In this document: piece by piece, positions 21,883-32,775 of the stretch
How positions within the stretch are numbered: the stretch's first letter is position 1
Layout of the letters: the number at the start of each line of letters is the position of its first letter
NCBI GenBank assembly: GCA_034231615.1
Contig: CM067306.1
Location: forward strand, 63,164,813-63,228,812
Source of the DNA: Meghimatium bilineatum
Lineage: Eukaryota > Mollusca > Gastropoda > Stylommatophora > Philomycidae
Direction: 5' to 3'
Length of the DNA: 64,000 bases
Made by a program: the position numbers and the translations under genes
Notes under the pieces: model-generated
Databases searched by the model: none
Seen by the model: the letters and a program-made list of their open reading frames with translations, nothing else
What the model was told of the DNA's origin: nothing

Positions 21883-24800
21883 ATGAAAAGTTTTCTGAAC
21901 TGCCTGGTTCTACTCTGCCTGTTACATGCAAGTACAGGTGAGTGACAAGATAAAATGTACGGCAAACATCTAGATAACAAAAGGACTAACTATGACGTCA
22001 CATAAAGAATTGTCTGTCACCAAAAGAAAAACAAAATTACCGGGATTTCCCGTACAATATTTGCCAAATCATTTTTCACACTAATCATGCGCGATGACCT
22101 CAGAAAGCGAAACTCACCTTGATTAATATCGAGTGGCATGTACTAAGTGTCACCAAAAAATGAATATGATGGACTACTTCGGATAAGCATAGATTAATGA
22201 AAATACGCCAGATGAAAACGCAGAAATGTTCCTTGGTATATACACCTAAGCGCCTATTATTTGAACAATAATGTGAACTCATCGGAATTTTTTAAATTAA
22301 AGTGTAAAGGTTTGACTTCTTTTTGGTGATTATCATTGGTGACTGTGTCTATACTTGTGTCGACTGCCAACGAAGAGCACGGTAATAGAGTCACTGTTAC
22401 AGGATGTTATTAGATGTGTCCACAATACTGTATAATTTAAGAGTGACTCGGGTTGGCTTCACATCCCATACAAGATCAAAGTGATCTATTTGTCATGCTA
22501 AAGTCGAATGTGATAGGTCGAAATGTAGAGAATCCCAGCCAAACTGTAAACTATGACAAATGATATTCCATTTTTCAGACTACATCTACGGTTCTGTATG
22601 GGTCTGTGAAAGAAAGCGGAAGATTTTTCCATATGGTACATTTTCAAGAACAACAAAATTACATGTTTAGTCCAGCGGAATTGGGACCTAGTCAGCAGGG
22701 CATGGATGCTTTGCATTCGGGACCTCTGAAGGATTTCCGTGACTGGTACTCGATCCTGCCATCGTACTCCCATGAGGTGTCGTAGGCACCGACGATGAAA
22801 AGAGTTAAGCTGCCGAGCGGGTGTCGCATAGATAGTCAAGGAAGACGCAGCATAAAGTAGTGGTGCTAGAACCACTGCGCGGTACACGTCCATCTTAGTT
22901 ATCAAACTGAGACCACGCCTGATCCAGACGTTGGTACGAAGGCTCCCGAATGATGCACTGGCACGAGCAATGCGTAAGGCAGCATCCTCGTCAATTGTCG
23001 CAGATTGCGATAGGGTGTTGCCGAGATATACAAACTTATTGGCAGTATTAAATTTGTGTCCCTTTACTGTGATCACTGTTTCTATGTAGGGGACACCTGG
23101 CGCTGGTTGATACACTACTAAAGTCTTCGCGGTGCTGATGGTGAGACCGAACGAATCACAGGCCAATGAAAAGAGGTCCATGCTGTGCTGCAAGTCTTTC
23201 AATGGTAGCATTGAGTGCACAATTGTCGGCGAATAAGAGGTCGCTAATAATGTCCGTCCTAGTTTTGGTCTTGGCCTTCAGTCTACTAAGATTGAATAGT
23301 CCTCCATCAGCTCAATAGCGAGAACAAATTCCTGCACTGTTATTCCAGAAGGCATCATTTAACATGGCAGAGAAGACCACGCTGAAGAGCGTCAGAGACA
23401 GGACGCAACCCTGTTTGACACCGTTAGTTAATGGAAAGCGGTTTGAGTGTGCGCCGTCTTCTTGCACAGAGACTGTCATGCAATCATGTTTATACCATCA
23501 TGTATAAATGAGTAGAACATCATGCATCGAATATATAAACATCAGGTATAATAATTTGGACATCTTATAAGGATGAACAATCCGATTATAATAAGCTTAT
23601 AAGAGGTTATAACAAGATGGAATCAGCATACAGAACCAACGGCAGAACTAGAAAAAGGTGGATAGACAACATCAAGACCATCCTAAATAAACATGACTAC
23701 ACCTCAACCAGAGCAACACACCTGGCTCTGGAACGCAGACTAATCTCCTTCACAAAGACCTACATTCAAAGAAAGTGTGGAAGCTACGACAACACCATCG
23801 ACTATATAGACAATAGAAACAACGATGCCATTCGATGAAAAGAGTTCATCAGCGATAAGGAACATAATAAGGCAGTGAAAGGTGGCATTCATAAATATGA
23901 TGAAGAGTTATATGACTAAGAGTCTCTGAGAGTATCATGGACAACTAGAACGATAATTCATAGTTGCTGAAAGAGTCAACTAACTGATAGAAGGTGCTTA
24001 CTTAAAAATATAAGAGAGAGACAGTCATTGTTTGTGGACACTATGAGACAGGGGTTTCTGGAGAACTTAGTTACAGAGGAAAATCGGTGACATGTACAGA
24101 TTTAACTGCTGTAGAATTGAACAGACTAAATTTGGATAATTAGGAAATGATGGTTACAGCAGGCAAGATTAGTGGTATAAGAGATCGAGGACGATAAAAT
24201 GTGAAACTATAGCAAAGTCTGAGATCGTGGTATAGCAAAGCGTAAACAATGATTCTGATAGAAGCTAGTGGAAATATTATGGTTGTTTCTTTGAGAACCC
24301 CTGCAATTACGAGCGCTTAGCTCTTATTTCCTATCATCTGGGATTGGGTGGTTATTCTGAGCTTTCTTTCATACCTTTCTTTCATACTTCAGCTTTCGGA
24401 TTAGTTCAATGTCCACTGAAAGAGTTCTCTACTCAGAAGGGGTCTAAAATTGTATAGATGACATGCTACAAAGCTTCCATAAGAGAGCTTCAATATATCC
24501 GCATGTCATCTACTAAGGTTTTCTGTTGCATGGGTGGTTTGTCTAGTGGGACATTGCTGGGATCTACAGACACAACCGCATGCAATACAGGGAAAATAGA
24601 GTTATGGAAATCCACGATCTCACATTCTAAAGTCTGAGGAGTATCTGTTGATTGTGATCCTGATTTATAAACAACATTTTTCCAGATTTGTCTTTATCAC
24701 TACTCATTCTGTCAAATATTTATGTTTTCAAATCCTGACAGCCCTTGTTCAGGAAGGGATAGTCAACTGTGGTACTGATGACAACTGGAAACCTACCGGC

Positions 24801-25058
24801 TACGATCCTAAGATCAGACTGAACGAGAGAGAATCTGCAAACAATGTCCAGTTTCCTAAAGCATACAAATCAACACCCACAGTGATCGTGGACACCTTAC
24901 AGCTGGACACTCTTCAGTCGGAGAACCTGAGATATGAGCTTCGCGTGAAGTCAGTTACAAAAACAGGATTCACTCTAAGCTGTATCACGTGGAACAAGAC
25001 ACATATTTTTTCATTAATTGTTCGATGGGTCAGCGTTGAAGACAATAGATCTTGCTAG
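21883..25058 (+). CDS. H-type lectin 2, secreted (2 coding exons)
   Basis: Coding exon 1 is 21883-21937 and exon 2 is 24742-25058, giving 123 residues. Exon 1 encodes a signal peptide ([18 protein letters not shown]) and ends in a phase-1 GTGAGT donor; an acceptor (ttcttttcag) upstream of the ATG suggests a 5' UTR exon. Exon 2 follows aatcctgacag and contains the complete H-type domain. Cys28 and Cys99 fit the conserved disulfide, Arg82 lies in [10 protein letters not shown], Trp102 follows the second Cys in SCITWNKTH, and the closing strand is [11 protein letters not shown]. Helix agglutinin has the same order and length and binds terminal GalNAc as an oligomer. An extra C-terminal Cys123 could form an interchain bond (inference). 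The exon layout matches lectin 1, so the pair are paralogues in divergent orientation. The 2.8-kb intron holds antisense and sense LINE fragments. Confidence 0.9.
22495..23490 (-). pseudogene. LINE group C RT fragment in lectin 2 intron
   Basis: On the minus strand from 23490: [10 protein letters not shown] with FSVVFSAML, then DLLFADN (catalytic Asp changed), then a long frame with [48 protein letters not shown] and [19 protein letters not shown]. This is the conserved fingers-to-thumb order of group C. Frameshifts near 23230 and 23330 and the altered active site make it inactive. It is antisense to the host gene. Confidence 0.85.
23610..23840 (+). pseudogene. LINE tail fragment in lectin 2 intron
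   Basis: The plus strand encodes [20 protein letters not shown] followed by [17 protein letters not shown], a C-terminal ORF2 tail related to group A. Only the last 70 codons or so remain. Confidence 0.7.
23841..24280. other. Intron sequence with weak LINE-like trace
   Basis: Around 24130-24210 the plus strand can be read as a broken tail (aggcaagattagtggtataa then gagatcgaggacg). No element can be delimited. Confidence 0.3.
24285..24600 (-). repeat. Dispersed ~300-bp repeat with hairpin, copy 1
   Basis: The minus strand aligns with the plus-strand copies at 40.86-41.04 and 44.92-45.20 kb. Shared blocks are gacaaaccacccatgcaaca, gatgacatgc...gcatgtcatc forming a hairpin across about 40 bp, and tatgaaagaaagctcagaat. 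No coding capacity is seen. Confidence 0.65.
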
Positions 25059-25114
25059 AAAGACGTAAATATACCTCGCAGACATGGCAAAATAATCTCC
25101 TAGAAATCGTTTAA

Positions 25115-25120
25115 AATAAA
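25115..25120 (+). promoter_or_regulatory. AATAAA polyadenylation signal of lectin 2
   Basis: A canonical AATAAA lies 57 bases after the lectin 2 stop codon, in keeping with a short 3' UTR. Confidence 0.7.
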
Positions 25121-25435
25121 ATAGCGTAGATATAGTCAACTAAAATTATTAACTATATACTATTTATACCGTCTAAAATACCTGGACAGAAATGTATAAT
25201 TTCCTAGAAAACTCTTAAATCTGTGTTAATTTACGAATGCTAGTAATTTAGGAATTTGGTAATCAATATGGATGATATAGAAACCTGGAAGGACAGGTGG
25301 GTTGGGGAAGGTTGGGGGTAGGCACAGTGTTATGCTGGGAAACACGAATAAATGATAGAAAATGGAGGGGGGGGCGGACACGGATCCATCTAGAGAAGGG
25401 CCCGGGGTTCTTAGAAATGTTCTTAAAATTATTAT

Positions 25436-25438
<3 letters not shown>

Positions 25439-25500
<62 letters not shown>
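25439..25500. repeat. (TA)n microsatellite
   Basis: About 31 uninterrupted ta units. A DNA-transposon-like element starts exactly at its right edge and ta-rich bases resume after that element. Confidence 0.95.
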
Positions 25501-25503
<3 letters not shown>

Positions 25504-25949
25504 GTGCCCATAAAATCGCTGTGCACTTATATTTCTGGTGAATCATCTGATGATATTTCTAACGTCATTGTGGCAACAACGTTTATGGGAAAAAACACTA
25601 CTGCTCACAGCAACAACAATTTCATTTTGTGTAAAGTAGCTCGTCGCAAAATGCAGTTATTTCTACACCAGATATTAGAAATTGCGCATCAGGAAATGTG
25701 TACACAAATAGAATCTGTTATATTAGCTTCCATTATTAAAAACTTATTCCATCAGAAATACTTTCTGCTTGGCAGTTAACAACGTTCATGGTTAGCTAAA
25801 CAAATACAAGTTAACTTCAGTGATAACAGCAGTCGGTTGAGTCGCGATGCACACTGTACTATGGCAATACACAACTTTCAATTACGTCATATTAAGCACA
25901 TATATTTCTTTTTACTTTCAGTGCACAGCGACTTCATAGACATCCTATA
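25501..25949. mobile_element. DNA-transposon-like element, TIR family T1
   Basis: The left end (caggtgcccataaaatcgct then gtgcactt) and the complement of the right end (aggatgtctatgaagtcgct then gtgcactg) form terminal inverted repeats of about 28 bp. It appears inserted in the (TA)n tract, with atata on both sides. A plus-strand frame inside it has no recognisable domain. A shorter element with the same ends is at 46.23 kb. Confidence 0.65.
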
Positions 25950-26269
25950 TAACACAGATATATTTTAAAAGTTCATAATTTTTCTTTGTCAGTCCCAGGT
26001 TTCTAATATATCCTGTGGGTCAAAGGCGATAAAAAATTGGGAGGTAATCATCTTAATTATTTCGAAATTAGTTCGTAGAATTATGGTGAATTTTCTTATA
26101 ATTATATTGAGGTTATAAAATACAAATATAAATTTATTTCTGTCAAGATCGATGTTATTAAACAACATCAAGTTTGTGAGACGAACATTTCCCTAATTGC
26201 ATGCATAATAAAGTGAGTTACCTCTCTTAGATGGAAGTTTAAATAAAAACGTCGACGAATTATTATGTG

Positions 26270-26640
26270 TTCTTGTTATGTGTTTTGTTTGTATATGAAT
26301 TCCTGTGTGGCATCTATGTGAACATGATACACTAGGGTTGAAGGTGTATCCGTGTATATGAACACGATACACTAGTGATGAAGATGTGTCCGTGTATGTG
26401 AACATGATACACTAGTGTTGACAGTGTGTGTCCGTCTATGTGAACATGATACACTAGTGTTGACGGTGTGTGTCCGTCTATGTGAACACGATACACTAGG
26501 GTTGACGGTGTGTTTCCGTCTATGTGAACATGATACACTAGTGATGAAGGTGTGTCCGTCTATGTGAAAATGATACACTAGTGTTGACGGTGTGTGTTCG
26601 TCCATGTGAACATGATACACTAGGGTTGAAAGTGTCCGAC
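26270..26640. repeat. ~40-bp minisatellite, about 8 copies
   Basis: The block gtgaacatgatacactagtg then ttgacggtgtgtgtccgtct recurs with length variation between 36 and 42 bp. Confidence 0.9.
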
Positions 26641-27690
26641 AAGTGAGTAAATAATACAGAAAAACCTCATTATAGCAACGTGATATCTGTCTGTATATCT
26701 GCTGTTAGAAATATACCAAACTGATCGTTCAACTTCAATGTAATATCCATACAAGCATATGATTGAGACAGTTGGAAAATAACCAAAAACCACTGAAGAA
26801 GAAACTAAACTAGTTTCAGAATAAATGTAGAAAAATCTAATATGTCGCAGAAATGTCGCAGAAAACTCTCATATGGGACAGAAATGTCGCAGAAAACTCT
26901 CATATTTCGATTGGAAAGAATTCAAGTTAAGCTAGCAAGTATGGGAAGACACCAATCAGTAATTAGTTTCTACAAGAATAAGAAAACACTAAAAAACATT
27001 TAGTTTCTACACTAAGAAGACACTAATAGATATATCGGACATGAACTTTGAATGAAAATAAATTGCTACTACAAGCATTAAAATGTGTACCTAATGGCAA
27101 AAAAAGGGAAGACCAAGAAAGCATCTTCGCAGAACAATTCATCAAAGAGGGTATGACTATGGATCTGAACAACGTTCAATAATTACAGGCAGTAGTATCA
27201 CATTGCCTGAATATAGTATTAATTTGGAGAGCTATGGTTTCTGCCCTGTGCACAGTATTCAGTGCTGAAGGAACATATATAGATATAATTTCTTATTATT
27301 CCATTATGCCTTACATCTTCAAGCTTCTCTGAAGTTTACTTTATTATGTACTTCATATATGCTTGTTTGTGTGGTTTCCTTTAAGCCTGTTATTAAATTT
27401 TTCAATTTGAGAATTTCGTTGGTCGGTGTTGGCATGGGACACACAATATTTATTTAGCGACCAACGAAAATCGTGGAAATAATCAATTTCATCAATTATA
27501 CGGATTTGCTTTTATTCTTTGATTTTGCTCATGGACTGTAGATTTTCATGGGATAGGGGTTTCCAGGAGGGAACACATAGCAAAGCATTCACACACAAAA
27601 AACTGAACCAACACGAACCACAACCATCATAAGCCACTCGTTGAAACTTTTACTACATATATTTCAGCTTGTCTAGTTATCAACATATAA
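26641..27690. other. A+T-rich DNA with a LINE scrap
   Basis: Near 27100-27185 the plus strand reads as a frameshifted ORF2 tail (gggaagaccaagaaagcatc then ttcgcagaacaattcatcaa). Short duplications of cagaaatgtcgcagaaaact occur near 26850-26890. Nothing else is recognised. Confidence 0.4.
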
Positions 27691-27694
27691 AACC

Positions 27695-27905
27695 ATATGA
27701 TCAGATGGGTTACAGATGAAAGTTATGGTAGATGAAGTGATGACAGATGAAAGTTATGGTAGATGAACTGATAACAGATGAAAGTTATGGTAGATGAAAG
27801 TTAAGGTAGATGAACTGATGACAGATGAAAGTTATGGTAGATGAACTGATGACAGATGAAAGTTATGGTAGATGAACTGATGACAGATGAAAGTATTGAC
27901 AGACG
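27695..27905. repeat. ~31-33-bp array (gatgaaagttatggtagatgaa)
   Basis: About six degenerate copies of acagatgaaagttatggtag plus atgaactgatg. The same motif, in other registers, builds the arrays at 34.8-36.1 kb, consistent with a segmental duplication. Confidence 0.85.
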
Positions 27906-27949
27906 AAATTGATGAAGATTATAGTTAAAAGAGATACCATCCGTAAGTT

Positions 27950-28325
27950 GAAGAGGCCGGAATAGGGAGCAAATAATAGCACGACTTTTCTCAGCGATGC
28001 ACGAGGTAAAAGGCATTTAGAGAGTTGTTCTGTGTGCAATTGTCTGTCCATACAATAGAAGGTGGTACTGCTAGTAGAACATAATGGAAAATAGTACTCA
28101 CGTGTAAAACACGTAAAAAACGTGTACTCACCTGTTTTACACGTGAGTACTATTGTCCATACAATAGAGGATTACAGTGACCCTGAAGCAATGCTGAAGA
28201 CTTATATCTCAGACCGAAAGGCGCAGTATCGCAATTAAACTTTAAACTCGGGTACAAAGCTTTTCGTTGTCTGCACTACAGCCTTGTTTTATCTGCAGTA
28301 GTTTGAGGATGAACACAGAAGAGAA
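27950..28325 (+). mobile_element. Dispersed (GAA)-tail repeat, copy interrupted by insertion
   Basis: Blocks gaggccggaatagggagcaa, cagcgatgcacgaggtaaaa, accctgaagcaatgctgaag, cgaaaggcgcagtatcgca and ctgcagtagtttgag run in the same order as at 36.18-36.45 kb. It is split by the 96-bp insertion at 28059-28154. The terminal agaagag is reduced. Confidence 0.7.
28059..28154. mobile_element. 96-bp Penelope-end-like insertion with 13-bp target duplication
   Basis: The insert starts aaggtggtactgctagtaga and ends cacgtgagtactatt, and is flanked on both sides by gtccatacaatag (28046-28058 and 28155-28167). The paralogous site near 36.27 kb has a single cccatacaatag and no insert, so it preserves the empty site. 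Its inner part is a hairpin of tactcacgtgtaaaacacgt-type arms. Its left end matches the left end of the 399-bp element at 51430. Confidence 0.85.
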
Positions 28326-28434
28326 ATTGATGACAAATGAAGTTGATTGCAGGCGAATATGATGGAAGGGATAATTACTGACAGATGATATTTATGGCCA
28401 TTGACATACGAAAAGTTGATGATATGCAAAGTGT

Positions 28435-29168
28435 TAAACCATGTGAAGGGTTGATGACATGTGAATTGTTGATGACATGTGAAGTGTTGATGACATGTGA
28501 ATTGTTGATGACATGTGAAGTGTTGATGGCGTGTGAATTGTTGATTACGTGTGAATTGTTGATGACATGTGAATTGTTGATGACATGTGAAGTGTTGCTG
28601 AAGTGTGAATTGTTGATGACATGTGAAGTGTTGATGACATGTGAAGGGTTGATGACATGTGAAGTGTTGATGACGTGTGAATTTTTGATGACATGTGAAG
28701 TGTTGATGACGTGTCAATTGTTGATGACATGTCAATTGTTGATGACATGTGAAGTGTTGATGATGTGTGAATTGTTGATGACATGTGAAGGGTTGATGAC
28801 ATGTGAATTGTTGATGACATGTGAATTGTTGATGACATGTGAAGGGTTGATGGCGTGTGAATTGTTGATGACATGTGAAGGGTTGATGACATGTGAATTG
28901 TTGATGACATGTGAAGGGTTGATGACATGTCAATTGTTGATGACATGTGAAGTGTTGATGGCGTGTGAATTGTTGATGACATGTGAAGGGTTGATGACAT
29001 GTGAATTGTTGATGACATGTGAAGGGTTGATGACATGTCAATTGTTGATGACATGTGAAGTGTTGATGGCGTGTGAATTGTTGATTACGTGTGAATTGTT
29101 GATGACATGTGAAGTGTTGATGACATGTGAAGGGTCGATGACATGTGAATTGTTGATGACTGCAAGTG
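28435..29168. repeat. 18-bp minisatellite, about 40 copies
   Basis: The unit tgttgatgacatgtgaat (variants gaag, gaaggg, caat) repeats about 40 times. The duplicate segment at 36.54-36.72 kb has only about nine units, so the array expanded after duplication, or contracted there. Long open frames on both strands are caused by the period. Confidence 0.95.
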
Positions 29169-29293
29169 TATTTGACATATGACAGTGAGAATTAAGATGT
29201 CAGATGCAAATGATGACAGATGAAGTTGATTTCATGTGAATTGAGTGTTATACATATTATTCAATAAACTTTCTATTTCTGCAATGTACACTT

Positions 29294-29493
29294 TCAATAT
29301 TCCAGAACCTGGTCATCACTTTGGTAAGGTTGTATAATCGATTTTTTTCTACCACTGAAATAGAATATTACACCAACAATAAAGGCAAGAAATCCTCCCA
29401 CGAGACTCAAAGCATATGAGTACCCTAATTTCCCTTCATTAGGGGAATGTACTGCAATTCTCCATATAATAGCGCATATAATGAAGCTAAAAC
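29294..29493 (-). CDS. Claudin-like terminal exon, duplicate of copy A exon 3
   Basis: The minus strand has the acceptor tttctaatccacag, identical in context to copy A exon 3, then an intact phase-1 frame of 65 codons to TGA at 29294. It encodes FSFIICAIIWRIAVH (end of span 3), the second loop HSPNEGKLGYSYALSLVGG and span 4, then a longer tail SGRKKSIIQPYQSDDQVLEY. Copy A ends sooner, at ATLPK, because the frame shifts near the end. No matching exons 1-2 were found between this exon and copy A exon 3. It may be an alternative last exon used by copy A, or the surviving piece of a partial duplicate. The frame shows no damage. Confidence 0.7.
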
Positions 29494-29499
29494 CTGTGG

Positions 29500-29735
29500 A
29501 TTAGAAATTAAACAATATTAGAGAACAAAGAAGTGTGGGTTAAAGAAGATTACAGATCAGAGAAGAGTTGAGATTAATTAAAGAGAGTAACAGATCCACG
29601 AAAATAATTTGAGATTAAAGACAGTTACAGATCAAATGAGATTTGAGATTAAATATGGGCTCATAAAGGATAAATTAGCATAGAGAATTGATTTCATTGT
29701 ATTCGCTTTTCCCATTATGTACTGCGTCCATCTCA
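29500..29735. repeat. Degenerate repeats of gattacagatcaaagaa type
   Basis: Loose repetition of attacagatcagagaa and gagattaaag phrases, shared with 37.07-37.26 kb. It is part of the duplicated segment upstream of the claudin terminal exons. Confidence 0.55.
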
Positions 29736-29739
29736 ACGA

Positions 29740-29915
29740 AGCGGACTGATCGCTGTAAATTGTACATCCTCATAGCACGTAAACCCATAGCTTCAAACGA
29801 TAACCCCCGGGGATATTGCAAATAATTATCTTTTATTAGACGTCTCGAGTGGGTTTCGAACGCGTGACTTCTTGAATTCAAAGCAAACGGCTAACCACCA
29901 CACAAGATCCACGAA
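29740..29915 (-). mobile_element. tRNA-derived SINE
   Basis: The minus strand reads ttgtgtggtggttagccgtt (A box) and cacgcgttcgaaacccactc (B box), then a body with a catcctcatagcacgtaaac complement. Its position relative to the claudin exon matches the relic at 37.34-37.52 kb, so it predates the duplication. Confidence 0.7.
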
Positions 29916-29984
29916 ATTGTGTAGGATTCAAGTAAAGCAATAAAGAATAAATGACATTATGAAAGATTTTCTACTTTGTTATCT

Positions 29985-30200
29985 ACAAATAATCAGGCTG
30001 ATTAGAAATATATATTGGGAACAAACTGCATCAATAAGGTGTGAAAACAGCTACTCACCATACTTAGAAATAAGAAGAGGGGTAAGACAAGGATGCATTT
30101 TATCACCAAGCCTATTTAATATCTACACAGAGAATATCTTTAAAAATATAGAAGAAATACCAGGACTCAAGAACTTGAGATATGCAGATAAAATATGTCA
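29985..30200 (+). pseudogene. LINE group B RT fragment
   Basis: The plus strand encodes IRLIRNIYWEQTASIRCENS then RRGVRQGCILSPSLFNIYTE, nearly the same as the element at 20.2-20.35 kb. It breaks off at LRYADKICQ, losing the catalytic block. Confidence 0.85.
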
Positions 30201-30935
30201 ACATAAAAAACGAGTTTAATTAATGGAGGGATTTTTTTTCTTTCTTGCTGAATCAAGAACTGGTTGATCATTAATTTAACACATTAATATCGTAAAAAAT
30301 TAAATATATGTGTTACTGAAACAGATTCAAGGATTTCCATATTTACATCATGATTCGTTCGACCTGATTTAATTTGACAACTGTGTTTAAAATCGGATAT
30401 TGGAACATAATAATGTTTTTTTTCAAACAGAAAAAAACGAGTCAAGTGTGCCGTGTAATGTCTGATTACAACATTTACGTAGAACTATTACAAGAGAACG
30501 TTTCACCATCGGTATCAGAAACAATGAAGATCTAAAGCAGCTGGCAATGAAACGAGAGACATGTAAATCTATGACATCCGCCCTATGTGCCGTCTTTGAC
30601 CCTAGAGGAATAACTTACTAACTAAATAAAAGAACGATCACCAAAGAGAAATTACGTGAAGAACAATGAAAACTATTTTAGACAAAGTTAACAACAAACA
30701 GATCACAGTGACGTGAAATTCAGAATAAGTTACATTAATGCTAAGACAATAAGAACAATTTAGTTGAAAAACAAAGTGAAAGAACATATGATATTGTATA
30801 TGCATTTTGTGCACATGAAATACATTATGTTGTAGCTTGTTAAAGTATAACTTGTATTATGATTGATAACTGTAGAGGTATGTATATATTAAAGTTGTCA
30901 ACAGGACTGATTGTGATTGAGATGAAGTAAAGTAC
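30201..30935. other. No gene recognised
   Basis: A+T-rich sequence with a few poly-A/T runs. No frame, RNA or repeat is identified. Confidence 0.5.
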
Positions 30936-30939
30936 TTAG

Positions 30940-31118
30940 ACTATGGAAGAGTACCTGGGTTGAGGAGAAGGGGCAGACCAAGAAGACGATGGACTGACGA
31001 CATTAAAGATAACATGAATAGATCGCTAGAAAATGCAAGCCACATCGCCCAAGACAGAAAGAGGTTCAGAGAGTTCATTGGGAAGACAACGTTCTGGAAG
31101 GAATGCGTCACATGACAT
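30940..31118 (+). pseudogene. LINE tail fragment (GRPRRRWTDDIKDN)
   Basis: The plus strand encodes RVPGLRRRGRPRRRWTDDIK followed by DRKRFREFIGKTTFWKECVT and a stop. Close relatives occur at 44.57, 54.6 and 57.6 kb, defining a LINE tail type distinct from groups A-C. Confidence 0.75.
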
Positions 31119-31234
31119 ACAAAGTACTTACATCATGTTTTAGTTCAACCAAGTTGAGTACGTACATGAAATGTGCCCCACAGATTGATGACGTCATAGA
31201 TTCAGCATATATGTTATTGTGCGTTCATGTGTGT

Positions 31235-31440
31235 TCGTCCATCACAAGTGATGATGTGTGTGTTCGTCCATCACAAGTGATGATGACCATTTTTTTACAA
31301 CCATTTTTGAAAATTCAGTTAGAGTTATGACCATGTGTAGATGGCTAATGAGCCCTATTCCAGCTGTAAATGTTCTTGGACAGATCGGACATGGAATGAC
31401 CACAGTAAACTGATTTTGGTCTATCCCTGACAGACGATGA
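31235..31440 (-). pseudogene. LINE group C zinc-knuckle tail and 3' UTR
   Basis: The minus strand encodes VVIPCPICPRTFTAGIGLIS and then a 3' UTR ending with ggtcatcatcacttgtgatg; its last bases are duplicated in tandem (31227-31255 and 31256-31284). Confidence 0.75.
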
Positions 31441-31504
31441 CAGAAGATATTACAGAAGATATTTTGAATATTATGAAGCACAGAAGACAGATGAAGAATA
31501 ACAT

Positions 31505-31930
31505 TAATGAATATATACGCTGTGTCCCTTACTTGCCTTGCGGCGTCACCGGTCAGTACAACATTAAATAATCTATACGCTGTGTCCCTTATTTGCTTTG
31601 CGGCGTCCGCGGTCAGTACAACATTAAAGAATCTATACGCTGTGTCCCTTATTTGCCTTGCGGCGTCAGCGGTCAGTACAACATTAAAGAATCTATACGC
31701 TGTGTCCCTTATGTGCATTGCGGCGTCAGCGGCCAGTACAACATTAAAGAATCTATACGCTGTGTCCCTTATTTGCCTTGCGGCGTCAGCGGTCAGTACA
31801 ACATTAAAGAATCTATACGCTGTGTCCCCTATTTGCCTTGCGGCGTCAGCGGTCAGTACAACATTAAAGAATCTATACGCTGTGTCCCTTATTTGCCTTG
31901 CGGCGTCAGCGGTAAGTACAACATTAAAGA
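31505..31930. repeat. 60-bp minisatellite, 7 copies, built from a LINE 3' end
   Basis: The exact 60-bp unit begins acattaaagaatctatacgc and includes cccttatttgccttgcggcg. Its middle 33 bases are the reverse complement of the LINE 3' end at 10.70-10.73 kb. The last unit runs directly into LINE coding sequence at 31930, so one plus frame continues from repeat into retrotransposon for over 200 codons. The fused frame has no evident start or function. Confidence 0.9.
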
Positions 31931-32775
31931 ATACAACAAGATTAACAAAGAAATTAAACATAAATGCAACAAGGCTATCGAGGATTGGTTAAACACACAG
32001 TGCAGTGAAATAGAAAAATATTGTCATAGAAATACAAGTGATACACATTTACAAATAAAGGAATTAACAGCCAGAGTTCAGGCTCACAAGACTGGGTGTC
32101 TGAAACCTAAGCAGGGGCACATTCTAATGGGAGAAAATGAAATCATGCACAGATCGGAAGAAGATATTAAAGAATTGTACGAATATAACAGAAATAATAC
32201 TAACTTAAATTATAACAATTAAGGTCCAAGTATATTAAAAGCAGTGGTAAAGGAAGCTATAAAACACTTAAAAAAACAAATCATCGGGTCCAGACAGGAT
32301 TACAAAATAAGATTTAAGAAGCCCTGGGAGATTATCACCAAAATGTTAAATGACATCTACAACAGTGGCTATATTCCATCTGATTTGCTACAATCAATTG
32401 TCATAGCCCTACCAAAGAAACATGGTGCAGTAGATTGCGAAGATCACAGAACAATCAGCCTTATGAGTCAGATGACCAAGATTCTACTGCGCATAATAAT
32501 GAGTAGTATACGAGAAAAAACAAAACTAGAGATAACAGACGATCAATGCGGATTCGTAGAAGGAAAAGGCACAAGAAATGCCCTATATATAGTAAGAACA
32601 ATAATGGAGAGGGTCATAGAAGTACAACAAGACCTTTATCTGTGCTTCATAGATTACAGCAAGGCATTTGACAAGGTGAAGCATTCAGAGATTATAAAAC
32701 TGCTAGAAAGTCTTAACGTCGATGGGAAAGACCTAACAATAGTAAGAAATATGTATTGGTCTATTTCAAATGTTT
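31930..32775 (+). pseudogene. LINE ORF2 linker and RT N-terminal half
   Basis: The plus strand encodes the linker (KEIKHKCNKAIEDWLNTQCS, KTGCLKPKQGHILMGENE) and, after an in-frame stop at 32221, the RT start. That includes LLQSIVIALPKKHGAVDCED (domain 1), HRTISLMSQMTKILLRI (domain 2), DDQCGFVEGKGTRNALYIVR and CFIDYSKAFDKVKHSEI (catalytic domain A). It stops at NMYW and is joined to an unrelated antisense LINE. It is the only N-terminal RT piece in the window and complements the 3' halves elsewhere. Confidence 0.85.

Noticed and set aside
24648..24741. Upstream start for lectin 2 within the same open frame as exon 2
   Set aside because: The frame extends upstream into intron sequence, but a good acceptor at 24741 and a phase-matched signal-peptide exon at 21883-21937 explain the protein better.
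28289..29182. Repeat protein of 250-265 codons next to the claudin exon
   Set aside because: Generated by the 18-bp minisatellite. The paralogous locus has a short array, which would not be expected for a conserved protein.
31593..32222. Chimeric gene combining a 20-residue repeat with a novel domain
   Set aside because: The second half is recognisable LINE ORF2 linker and the first half is a minisatellite; the fusion is a junction of two repeats.
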